Part shown: one piece after another, positions 21,303 through 30,413 of the stretch
Numbering within the stretch: position 1 is the stretch's first letter
Layout: each line of letters opens with the position of its first letter
NCBI RefSeq assembly: GCF_001314325.1
Contig: NZ_CP009429.1
Coordinates: forward strand, 868,501-932,500
DNA length: 64,000 bases
From: Sphingopyxis macrogoltabida
GTDB taxonomy: Bacteria > Pseudomonadota > Alphaproteobacteria > Sphingomonadales > Sphingomonadaceae
Direction of reading: 5' to 3'
Position numbers and translations under genes: made by a program
The notes under the pieces: generated by a model
Seen by the model: only the letters and a program-made list of their open reading frames with translations
The model's database searches: none
Told to the model about the DNA's origin: nothing

Positions 21303-21932
21303 TCACGCCAGCGTTACCAGCGGGTCGAGCGTGTCGGCAATAAGCAGCGGACGCGCCGTGTCGGCGACGAACGGCAGCCCGGCCCGGTTGTGCCAGAAAA
21401 CGGACATGCCGACCCCGGCCGCACCCGGGATGTCCGCAGGCGAGCCCGCGACGAACAGCGTCCGTTCGGGGTCCGCGCCGAGCCGGTCGAGCGCGGCGCG
21501 GTACGCCTGCGGATGCGGTTTGTAACAGCCGGCCTCTTCGGAGGTCATGACCACTGAAAAGGGAACGCCGACCTGCTCCGCGGCCTGCCGGCCGAGGGTG
21601 ACCGAACAGTTGGTGACGACGCCGAGGCGCACACCGCGAGCGGCGAGATCGCCGAGCACGCGCGGTACCTCGGGCCAAGGCCGGAGCATGTCCCAGCCCG
21701 CGGTCAATGCCTCGGCCGCCGATGCAGCGACGCCCGCCTCGGCTGCTGCTTCGCGGACAAGGTCTTCATAGGGGCGATAGCTCCCGCAGCCATAGGTCAG
21801 CCTCAGATAGGCGCGGCGCCAGCGCAGTCCGTCGGCCGCCGATCCGGCGGCGTGATTCCAGACCGACCAGGAGTCGAGGAGTGCGGTAAGGAGGTCGAAG
21901 AGCACGGCTTCGACGGGGGCGGCCGGTTTCAT
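21303..21932 (-). CDS. HAD-superfamily hydrolase, haloacid-dehalogenase-like
   Basis: This is a 209-residue protein with HAD core motifs: the nucleophile Asp in VLFDLLTALLD, Ser/Thr in GVVTNCS, the Lys in EEAGCYKPHPQAYRAAL, and the acidic motif (FVAGSPADIPGA). Motif I is odd: the usual D-x-Y/D-G-T reads D-L-L-T-A, and the terminal motif has SPAD rather than GDS. It could still be a phosphatase or dehalogenase with altered specificity. It starts with ATG at 21932. It is the first gene of the HAD-PLP enzyme-RidA operon, with a weak CCAAT-N4-ATTGG-like site 88 bases upstream. Confidence 0.82.
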   Translation of the reverse strand: MKPAAPVEAVLFDLLTALLDSWSVWNHAAGSAADGLRWRRAYLRLTYGCGSYRPYEDLVREAAAEAGVAASAAEALTAGWDMLRPWPEVPRVLGDLAARGVRLGVVTNCSVTLGRQAAEQVGVPFSVVMTSEEAGCYKPHPQAYRAALDRLGADPERTLFVAGSPADIPGAAGVGMSVFWHNRAGLPFVADTARPLLIADTLDPLVTLA

Positions 21933-22020
21933 GGCGAGGGTCCAGGTTCTTGCGGCCCGGATGCGACGTCCGGTCCTGCGTTGAAGTCGGTTGCGATTAA
22001 CAGGGCCTCGTTCCCGGTCG

Positions 22021-22034
22021 CCAATGCCTGTTGC
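22021..22034 (-). promoter_or_regulatory. CCAAT-N4-ATTGG type palindrome, site 4 (weak)
   Basis: CCAAT-GCCT-GTTGC has one perfect arm and one with two mismatches. It lies 88 bases before the HAD gene. Confidence 0.25.
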
Positions 22035-22097
22035 TGATAGTTTCATGCCGCGGTGTAAGCATGGCCGTTCGTTCCCCGCTCGGATGCGCCCTTTCGC

Positions 22098-22997
22098 TCA
22101 GGCCGAGGCCAGTTTCCAGAAGGCTTCGGCCGATGGCGATTGCCGGCCGCGCGGACGATAGAGCCGGATGTCGACCGGAATGTCCCATTGCGTGTCGCCC
22201 GCGCGGACCAGCAAGCCCTGCGCCAGATCGTCCTCGACGATGCTCAGCGGCAACCACGCCAGCCCCCGCCCGTCCCTGGCCATGCGTGCGAGGACAAGGG
22301 TGTGCGAGGTGAACACCGGCGTCAGGCTGGCCGGCGCCGCGTTTGTTCCGAGCATGGCCGATATGATCCGGTCCATGCCCGAATCCGCGCCATAGGCGAG
22401 CCATTTGACCGGGGCACCGGCATCCTCGGTCAGGGCGTGGAGCGGGTTCCCGTCTACTTCGCGCGGCGCGCTCACCGGCACCAGCGCATCGGTGCCGAGC
22501 GCGATCGATTGAAAGCCCGCCCCATCGAGCACCGACACGGCGCCGGGATGGAAATAGCAAAGCGAGAAATGCGCCTTTCCGTTCAGCATGATCTGTTCGG
22601 ACGCGCCCATATTGTCGGCGGTGAGCTGGATCGGAATGGCGGTGTCGGTCATCGACTGCAGCGTCGCGAGCCATTGCGGGAAGAAGGTCAGCGCCAGCGC
22701 GTGGGTAACGAGGATCTTCACCGTCGATGCCGACGTTCCCGCAATCTCCTGCACCTCGCGCCGGCCGTGCTCGATATCGCGCAAGACCGTTTCGGCGATG
22801 ACGGCGAAGCGTTTGCCGGCGGGGGTGAGGACCATCTGGTGGGTCGCGCGGTCGACGAGGTCGACGCCTAGCCAATCCTCGAGGGCGCGGATGCGGCGGC
22901 TGAAAGCTGGCTGGGTGACATGGCGTGCCGCCGCGGCGCGCGAGAAATTTCCCGCGCGGATCAGCGCGCCGAAATCTTCAAGCCATGCCATTTCCAT
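22098..22997 (-). CDS. LysR-family regulator, paralogue A
   Basis: This is a 299-residue LysR regulator. The N-terminal helix-turn-helix reads LEDFGALIRAGNFSRAAAAR then HVTQPAFSRRIRALEDWLG. The effector domain begins near residue 90. It resembles the LysR at 35284-36201 along its whole length: both have WLEDF, FSRRIRALEDW, THALxxTFFPxW, DNMxA and ARDGRGLxWxPLS. The two therefore probably recognise similar DNA. GGAGGG precedes the ATG at 22997. It is divergent from the S9 peptidase and lies upstream of the HAD-PLP-RidA operon, either of which it may control. Confidence 0.92.
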   Translation of the reverse strand: MEMAWLEDFGALIRAGNFSRAAAARHVTQPAFSRRIRALEDWLGVDLVDRATHQMVLTPAGKRFAVIAETVLRDIEHGRREVQEIAGTSASTVKILVTHALALTFFPQWLATLQSMTDTAIPIQLTADNMGASEQIMLNGKAHFSLCYFHPGAVSVLDGAGFQSIALGTDALVPVSAPREVDGNPLHALTEDAGAPVKWLAYGADSGMDRIISAMLGTNAAPASLTPVFTSHTLVLARMARDGRGLAWLPLSIVEDDLAQGLLVRAGDTQWDIPVDIRLYRPRGRQSPSAEAFWKLASA

Positions 22998-23078
22998 CGT
23001 TCAGCCCTCCGGACGCCCGGACGCTTCTAATATATTGCGCGCGATCGGCCACCCTCCGTGGCGTGCATGGATTGATCC

Positions 23079-23092
23079 ATATTGCGCATTGG
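23079..23092 (+). promoter_or_regulatory. CCAAT-N4-ATTGG type palindrome, site 5 (weak)
   Basis: ATATT-GCGC-ATTGG has a perfect right arm and a poor left arm. It lies between LysR paralogue A and the S9 peptidase, 62 bases before the peptidase ATG. Confidence 0.2.
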
Positions 23093-23154
23093 TCCTGTTG
23101 CGGTTCGCCCGGCAATCTGCGCTTGATCAAAGGATGTTTCGGGGAGCGTGCGAT

Positions 23155-25242
23155 ATGGGTCTCGGGGTTGGGCGGCTTTTTCGTGACAGCGCCTGTGCCG
23201 CCGCGCTGGCGGTTGCGGCCTTCGGTGGCGGGGCCGGCGTCGGATTGTCATCTTCAGCCTTCGCCCGTTCGGTACAGCCCGAAACGCTCGTCCCGCGCGA
23301 CTTGCTGTTCGCTTCGCCGACCTATTCGGAACTGCAGATCAGTCCCGATGGCAAGCAACTGGCTTTTCTCCACCCGCTCGACGGGGTGCTCAACGTCTGG
23401 GTCGCGCCGGTTGACGATCTCGCGTCGGCGACCCCCGTGACGCGGTTCGACAACCGGCCGCCCGACGGCTTCCAGTGGAGCGCCGACGGGCGTTTCATCC
23501 TGATCTTCAAGGATGTCGGCGGCGAAGAGCATAGCCAGCTCTGGATCGCCAATCTCGAGAAGGGGACGGTCATCAACGCCACCGCCGATCCCGCCGTGCA
23601 GACGAAGATCGTCAAGGTTTCGAAACGCCGCCCGGGCGAAATCCTCGTCGGCATGAACATCCGCGACCGCCGCTATCGCGACATTTATCGGATCGACCTC
23701 GCGACCGGCGCGCGCACCGAGGTGTTCCGCAACGCACCCAATTATATCGACGTCGTCGCCGATCCCGATTTCAACATCCGTCTGGGCGTGCGCGGCAATC
23801 CCGACGGATCATCGACCTATTTCCGCCTCGACCCGGCCGGACCGCAGGAATTCATGACGATCCCGCTCGCCTCTCTCCGCAATTCCAAAGTGCTGGGGCT
23901 CGATGCCGAGGGGAAAATGACGATGCTCGATAGCCGCGACGGCGACAAGGCGGGCCTCGTCTCGATCGACCTCGCGACCGGTAAGAAGACGTCGCTCGCC
24001 GCTGCCGCGCGCGCCGATATCGTCGATCCGCTGCTCGACGAGGAAAGCGGCGCGTTGCTCGCGACGCGCGAAGATCCGCTGGTGAGCGAATGGACCGTCC
24101 GCGCGGACAGTGCGCGCGCCGAGTTCGCGGCGCTCGAGGCCGCCGCCGCAGGACCGTTCAAGATCGTCGGGCAGACGCCCGACAATGCGCGCTGGCTGCT
24201 CCTCGAAACGGTACCGAACCGCCCCGACCGCTATAGCTGGTGGAACCGCAAGGACCGGGCGCTGGTGCCGCTGCTGTCGACCCGGCCCGACCTTGAGCAG
24301 CGCGCACTCGCGCGCCGCATTCCGGTCACTATCGCATCGCGCGACGGGCTGACCCTGCCGAGCTATCTGACGCTTCCGGCAGATGCGAAACCGGGCGCGG
24401 ACGGCATGCCCACGGCACCGGTGCCGCTCGTGCTGCTCGTCCATGGCGGGCCCTGGCTGCGCGACGATCTGGCGTTCGATCCGCAGCACGCCTGGCTCGC
24501 CGACCGCGGCTATGCCGTGCTGTCGGTGAACTTTCGCGGTTCGGGCGGTTTCGGCAGCGATTTCATGTCGAAGGGCGACCGGAAATGGTCGGAAACGATG
24601 CACGACGACCTGCTCGACGCGGTGCAATGGGCGATCGACAAGGGCGTGACCGCGAAGGACAAGGTGGCGGTGATGGGGCTCTCTTACGGCGGTTATTCGA
24701 CGCTCGTCTCGCTGAGCTTCACGCCCGACCGCTTCCAGTGCGGGGTCGATCTGGCAGGACCGAGCAACCTCACCCGGCTGATCGGCGCAATGCCCGACTG
24801 GTGGACCTGGCAGCGGCCGCAATTCGTCAACCGGGTCGGCGATCCGGGTACGAAGGAAGGCGCCGCCGACCTGATGCGCCGCTCGCCGATCGCGCGCGTC
24901 GATGCGATCGTCAAGCCGCTGCTCGTCACCAACGGCGCCAACGATCCGCGCATCTTCCCCGACCAGTCGCAGGAGATCGTCGATGCGCTGAAGGCGCGCG
25001 GCAAGCCGGTGACCTATGCCTTCTACCCCGACGAAGGACATGTCTATGCGAAGGACGCGACCAACATCTCCTTCGCGGCGATCGCCGAACATTTTCTCTC
25101 GCAATGCCTCGGCGGGCCGGCCGAACCCTATGGCAACGATCTCGCCGGCTCGCGGGTCGAGCTGAAGGCCGGCGCCGCGCTGGTCCCGGGGCTGGAGCAG
25201 GCGTTCAAGGACTCGGGCAGCGCGGCGGTCGCCGGGCAATAG
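23155..25242 (+). CDS. Exported S9-family prolyl oligopeptidase-like peptidase
   Basis: This is a 695-residue serine peptidase with a signal peptide (hydrophobic stretch ending SSSAFA). A seven-bladed propeller-like N-terminal domain follows (about 45-390; SPDGKQLAFLHP, WSADGRFI). The alpha/beta-hydrolase domain has VHGGPW, the nucleophile in GLSYGGYS (about residue 510), the acid in NGANDPRI and the His in DEGHVY. Likely substrates are short peptides or acyl-peptides in the periplasm. GGGGAG at 23141-23146 favours the ATG at 23155 over 23134. It ends 6 bases from the convergent FAD oxidase gene. It is divergent from LysR paralogue A. Confidence 0.92.
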   Translation: MGLGVGRLFRDSACAAALAVAAFGGGAGVGLSSSAFARSVQPETLVPRDLLFASPTYSELQISPDGKQLAFLHPLDGVLNVWVAPVDDLASATPVTRFDNRPPDGFQWSADGRFILIFKDVGGEEHSQLWIANLEKGTVINATADPAVQTKIVKVSKRRPGEILVGMNIRDRRYRDIYRIDLATGARTEVFRNAPNYIDVVADPDFNIRLGVRGNPDGSSTYFRLDPAGPQEFMTIPLASLRNSKVLGLDAEGKMTMLDSRDGDKAGLVSIDLATGKKTSLAAAARADIVDPLLDEESGALLATREDPLVSEWTVRADSARAEFAALEAAAAGPFKIVGQTPDNARWLLLETVPNRPDRYSWWNRKDRALVPLLSTRPDLEQRALARRIPVTIASRDGLTLPSYLTLPADAKPGADGMPTAPVPLVLLVHGGPWLRDDLAFDPQHAWLADRGYAVLSVNFRGSGGFGSDFMSKGDRKWSETMHDDLLDAVQWAIDKGVTAKDKVAVMGLSYGGYSTLVSLSFTPDRFQCGVDLAGPSNLTRLIGAMPDWWTWQRPQFVNRVGDPGTKEGAADLMRRSPIARVDAIVKPLLVTNGANDPRIFPDQSQEIVDALKARGKPVTYAFYPDEGHVYAKDATNISFAAIAEHFLSQCLGGPAEPYGNDLAGSRVELKAGAALVPGLEQAFKDSGSAAVAGQ

Positions 25243-25248
25243 TCCGGC

Positions 25249-26646
25249 TCAGGGTTCGCCCAGATATTGCGCGAGGCCCGCGTCGAGTGGCGGCCGCCGT
25301 CCGGCCGCCTCGGCAAGGTCCATGCGCAGGAAGGCGTTCTGGACATAACGGATGCCCGCCCAGCGCAACGGTTCGCGCTCCCAGTTCGGCGCTTGCGCGC
25401 GGATATAGGGTGCGTTCGCGCCCGGCTTCTGGCCGAGGACAAGCCCGGCGAGGGCGCGGGCGCAGATCGCACTCGTGATGACGCCGTGGCCGGTATAGCC
25501 ATAGCTGTAGCCGATCCGGCGCGCCGGATCGAAATGGACGGTCGGCAGCCAGTCGCGCGATATGCCCAGATAACCCGCCCAGCGATGCGTGAAGTCGACG
25601 TCCGCGAGCAGCGGCCACCACTCGACCAGCCGGTCGCGAATCCAGTCGAAATTCGCATTGTCGCGCAGCGCGGCCTCGGACATGTCCGATCCATAGCGAT
25701 AGGGGGCGCCGCGGCTGCCGAACAATATGCGCCCGTCGGCGGTTCGGGTCAGATAGTTGGTCGTATTCACATAGGAACTGAGGCATTCGCCGCCCGACCA
25801 GCCGATTTCGTCCCATTGTCCGGCGCTGAGCGGCGCGGTGAGCATGATCGTCGAGGCCATCGGGATCAGCCGGCGGCGATAATCGGGGAGGCCGGTCAGA
25901 TAGGCCTCGCCCGCGAGCAGGATCGCGCGCCGCGCGCGGAGCGTTCCGCCGGCGGTGACGAGCGCGGGCCGGGCGCCGTCTTCGACGCGCAGCACATCGG
26001 TCCCTTCATAGATGCGCGCGCCGCGCCGCTCGACGGCGCGCGCAAGGCCGCGCACGAGGCGGCCGGGGTGGATCGTCCCGCCGGCGTCGAGGCGCATCCC
26101 GCCGTGGACATGGGTCGCGTGCACCAGCGCTGCGGCCTGCGCCGCATCGAGCAGCTCGCAGCCGTCCTCCATGCCGAGCTTGCCATAGGCGGCGAAGGAT
26201 TTCTGCAATGCGGGCAATTGCGCCGCGCTGCGCGCGAGGGTCAGGACACCCGCCGGGTTGAAATGCGCGTCGATGCCTTCTTCTGCGCAAATCCGGCCGA
26301 CCTCGTCCACCATCGCTTGCTGCGCCAGCAGGATGGCGCGGGTGGTCGCGACCCCGAAACGCCCGATGAGCGCCGACGGGTTGATCGGAAAGCGCGGCGA
26401 ACACCAGCCGCCGTTGCGGCCCGATGCGCCGAAGCCGCAAAATTGCCGTTCGACGATGGTGATCGAAAGGCCGGGATTGCTCTGGAGGAGGAACCAGGCG
26501 GTCCATAGGCCCGAGAAGCCGCCGCCCAATATGGCAATATCGACGCTTTCGTCGCCCGTCAGCGCGGCGCGCGGGGTCAGGTCGTCACCGCAACTGGCAA
26601 GCCAGTAACTGCCGATGTCGGCGGGGGAGACGGCCGCGGTCACCAC
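25249..26646 (-). CDS. FAD-dependent amine/amino-acid oxidoreductase (DAO family)
   Basis: This is a 465-residue DAO-type flavoenzyme. The dinucleotide fold is at DIAILGGGFSGLWTAW (about 36-51). The family motif FGASGRNGGWCSPRF is near residue 75, and the C-terminal FAD contact is in YSYGYTGHGV. Nearest kin in character are gamma-glutamylputrescine oxidase and D-amino-acid dehydrogenase-type enzymes, which turn an amine or amino acid into an imine. It starts at GTG 26646 (a second GTG follows), 10 bases after the acylase stop, and is the last gene of the acylase-containing transcript. An imine product would suit the nearby RidA. Confidence 0.88.
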   Translation of the reverse strand: MVTAAVSPADIGSYWLASCGDDLTPRAALTGDESVDIAILGGGFSGLWTAWFLLQSNPGLSITIVERQFCGFGASGRNGGWCSPRFPINPSALIGRFGVATTRAILLAQQAMVDEVGRICAEEGIDAHFNPAGVLTLARSAAQLPALQKSFAAYGKLGMEDGCELLDAAQAAALVHATHVHGGMRLDAGGTIHPGRLVRGLARAVERRGARIYEGTDVLRVEDGARPALVTAGGTLRARRAILLAGEAYLTGLPDYRRRLIPMASTIMLTAPLSAGQWDEIGWSGGECLSSYVNTTNYLTRTADGRILFGSRGAPYRYGSDMSEAALRDNANFDWIRDRLVEWWPLLADVDFTHRWAGYLGISRDWLPTVHFDPARRIGYSYGYTGHGVITSAICARALAGLVLGQKPGANAPYIRAQAPNWEREPLRWAGIRYVQNAFLRMDLAEAAGRRPPLDAGLAQYLGEP

Positions 26647-26656
26647 CCCGGCGCCG

Positions 26657-29083
26657 TTACCGGACCGGCGGCCGGTATTCGAGCGTCATGCTCGACGCCG
26701 CGGTCTTGCGGATCTCGTCGGGGACCAGCGTGATCTTCTTGAGCTCGTTGGTTTCGTGCATCAGCGTCTGGTCGGCAAGGTTCGGATTGCCCTTGCCCTT
26801 GGGGTCGATGAACAGATTCTGCCCGCCCGCATCGACGACCGAATAGAGCGCGCGCCGGTCGCGCCCGATTTCCATCAGCCCGACCCAGCTTTCGCCGCCG
26901 TTGTGCGGCGCCATCGTCGGGCCGAGCCCGAGCACTGCCGACAGGCGGCGTTCGGGCGCATCTTCGGCCATTTGCGGCCGGTCGGGGGTTTCGAGCGAGG
27001 CGTCGAAATATTTCCAGAAGATCGGCTGCTTCCACTCGGCCATATCCTTGCCGGGGAAGCGCGATTTGACCTCGGCGAGTGTTGCCTTGATCGTGTCGAT
27101 CATCACCGCGGTGCGGTCGCGGCCGCCGAAATAGTCGACCGCCAGCGGCGCTCCGGCAGCATCGCCCTGAAAGGCGCGCAGCAGCAGGCTCGATTGATAG
27201 GTCAGATAGCGATCGGCATCGATCGTCTTCCACCAGTCGCCCATATCGTCGCCGAATATGATCTTCGGCGCGACCTGCAGCCAGCTACGATAGAGCGTCA
27301 GGCCCGGATTGTCGTATTTCTGGTCGCCGTCACGATCCTGATACAGGCCGTTGAAGCTCAGCATATATTCGCCGGCGCGTTTGACCTCGGGATCGTCGCT
27401 CGCCTCGATGGCTTTCCGGATATAGGGGGCGAAGAAATCGGGCGCCGCCTGATTGCGGTCGACCGCACCGAGCGCGTTGAAGATCTTGCCGTTGAACTCG
27501 CGCATGTCGAGCAGGGTCAGCGACTGGCCATTCTTCGCCAGCCGGTCGCCGAGCCAGGTGCGGAAGGTCGCGCCGATCCGGGCGTTGTCGCCTTCCTGCG
27601 ACCAGCCCGTCGCCTTGCTGTTCCACGACATGAAATATTGCTGCTTCGGATTGATCATGTGCGGCTTTTCGGCGGGGGTCAGAAAGCCGGACCATTCATA
27701 TTCGCCGGTGCCGGGGGTGGGCAGACGCGGGTCGACCCCGGCCGCCTTCTTGGGCAGCGCGCCCGCCTCGAAATAGGCGATCGTGCCATCCTCGCCGCCG
27801 TAACAGGCGCCCAGATTCCAGCCGAGCCGGTCGACACCCTTTTCGCGAAATTCGGCGAGGTTCTTGGCGCGGCCCATCTCGGCAAAGGCGACCCATGTGT
27901 CGAGTTCGCGGCCGTGTACGCCCATCTGCTGCGAATAGGCGGTGCCGTTGTCGGCATCCCATGCGATGACCGGGCCGTGGATCGTCCATGCGACCTCGTG
28001 GGTGACGGGCGCTGCATCCTTGACCCGGAAGGTCTCGGTGCGGTGCTCCATCTTTTTCCACGCGCCCTTGTACCAATATTCGTAGCGATTCTTCGGGTTC
28101 AGCTTCTCGGCGAAGGTCGTTCCCGCTTCGCTGCTGCCCGATACGAGCAGCCAGCCATGCTGCGCGCCACGCCCCATCGTCGGCACGCCCCAGCCGGTCG
28201 ATCCGAAGCCGGCATTGTCGAAGCCGCCGCCCTTCAGGTGGATTTCGGGGCCGTCGGCGGTCGCTTCCAGCATCAGCACATTGCCGCTGGCCGACTTTTG
28301 CGGACCGATGACCATGCAGCGGCTCATGCCCTTTACCGGCTCGGTCGGCGCCGCTTGTGCGGCGGCCGCTGCGACGCCGCCGCCCGGCAGCTGGACAGGT
28401 GCGGGGACGGGGGTGGGGACCGGGCGCGCCGGGGCCAGATCGTCGCCAGCGGGGATCGTCGTCGGGGAATCGGGGTCGGAGATCGGGACGACGTCGTTGA
28501 AAATCTGCCAGGCCTTTTCGGCGCCATAGCGGTCGGTCATCGCCTTCAGAAATTCGAGATTGCGGATTTCATAGGTGTCGCGGCCGAGCGGCGCGGCGGT
28601 GATCAGCGCCAGATATTCGGCAAGGCTCCAGCGCGTCGGCTTGATCCCCCAGCGGACGAACTCGAGCGGGGTCAGATGTTCGGGGTCGGCGTTCACTTCG
28701 TCGATGCGCTTGTTGATCCCGTCGACCATCGCGCGGATCATCTTGCGATGCTCGGGTGCGAGGGCGCTATAGCGCTGCATCAGCACGGCATCGGACAGCT
28801 TGCGGCCGCGCATGACCTTGTCGGTGTCGAGCGCCGCGGCGCCCACCAGTTCGGCGCGGCGCCCTTGGGTGTTGTGCCGCGCCAGTTCCATTGCGGCGAG
28901 CCGGTCATGCGCGATCGCATAGCCCGCGCCGAACATCACGGCGTCCGAGGTTTCGGCCTCGACATGCGGCACGCCGAAACCGTCGCGCGAAATTTTGACC
29001 TTCTCCTGCGCCTGTGCGGTCGGCACCGACGCGATCAGGAGCGTGGCGGATCCAAGGAGCAGGGCGGCAGTCGAACGGCGCAT
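26657..29083 (-). CDS. Penicillin-acylase-family Ntn hydrolase, exported
   Basis: This is an 808-residue precursor with a signal peptide (MRRSTAALLLGSATLL..., cleavage near AQAQ). It is related to penicillin G, cephalosporin, AHL and aculeacin acylases, which cut amide bonds after self-processing into two chains. The alpha region carries RDGFGVPHVEAET and MFGAGYAIAHDRL. A Pro/Ala-rich spacer follows (TPVPAPVQLPGGG...). The likely beta-chain N-terminal Ser is residue 254 in EPVKGMSRCMVIGP, where relatives usually show G-S-N. The start at 29083 has GGGAGA upstream. It lies between the M20 gene (16 bases) and the FAD oxidase. The substrate is unknown. Confidence 0.9.
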   Translation of the reverse strand: MRRSTAALLLGSATLLIASVPTAQAQEKVKISRDGFGVPHVEAETSDAVMFGAGYAIAHDRLAAMELARHNTQGRRAELVGAAALDTDKVMRGRKLSDAVLMQRYSALAPEHRKMIRAMVDGINKRIDEVNADPEHLTPLEFVRWGIKPTRWSLAEYLALITAAPLGRDTYEIRNLEFLKAMTDRYGAEKAWQIFNDVVPISDPDSPTTIPAGDDLAPARPVPTPVPAPVQLPGGGVAAAAAQAAPTEPVKGMSRCMVIGPQKSASGNVLMLEATADGPEIHLKGGGFDNAGFGSTGWGVPTMGRGAQHGWLLVSGSSEAGTTFAEKLNPKNRYEYWYKGAWKKMEHRTETFRVKDAAPVTHEVAWTIHGPVIAWDADNGTAYSQQMGVHGRELDTWVAFAEMGRAKNLAEFREKGVDRLGWNLGACYGGEDGTIAYFEAGALPKKAAGVDPRLPTPGTGEYEWSGFLTPAEKPHMINPKQQYFMSWNSKATGWSQEGDNARIGATFRTWLGDRLAKNGQSLTLLDMREFNGKIFNALGAVDRNQAAPDFFAPYIRKAIEASDDPEVKRAGEYMLSFNGLYQDRDGDQKYDNPGLTLYRSWLQVAPKIIFGDDMGDWWKTIDADRYLTYQSSLLLRAFQGDAAGAPLAVDYFGGRDRTAVMIDTIKATLAEVKSRFPGKDMAEWKQPIFWKYFDASLETPDRPQMAEDAPERRLSAVLGLGPTMAPHNGGESWVGLMEIGRDRRALYSVVDAGGQNLFIDPKGKGNPNLADQTLMHETNELKKITLVPDEIRKTAASSMTLEYRPPVR

Positions 29084-29099
29084 CAAAATCGTCTCCCGG

Positions 29100-30288
<1,189 letters not shown>

Positions 30289-30299
<11 letters not shown>

Positions 30300-30402
30300 G
30301 GGGAACCACCTCCTGGCGCAGCGGCGAAATCAGGCTAGGCGCGGGCTGCTGCGGACCCAAATGCCGATTGGGCATCGTTGCATGTTCGGCGGCAAAATCC
30401 AT
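30289..30402 (-). CDS. Possible 37-residue leader-like small ORF
   Basis: This is a short frame (MDFAAEHATMPNRHLGP...) between the transporter and the M20 gene. AAGGAAG lies 4 bases before its ATG at 30402, a good site. Its stop at 30289-30291 falls 8 bases inside the M20 gene, so translation could be coupled to M20. No signal peptide or known domain is visible. It may be a true micro-protein, a translational coupling leader, or chance. Confidence 0.35.
30358..30371 (-). promoter_or_regulatory. CCAAT-N4-ATTGG type palindrome, site 6
   Basis: The plus strand reads CAAAT-GCCG-ATTGG (one mismatch). It lies 58 bases before the M20 ATG, inside the small ORF. It suggests a separate promoter for the M20-acylase-oxidase genes. 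Confidence 0.42.
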
Positions 30403-30413
30403 CGTCACTTCCT

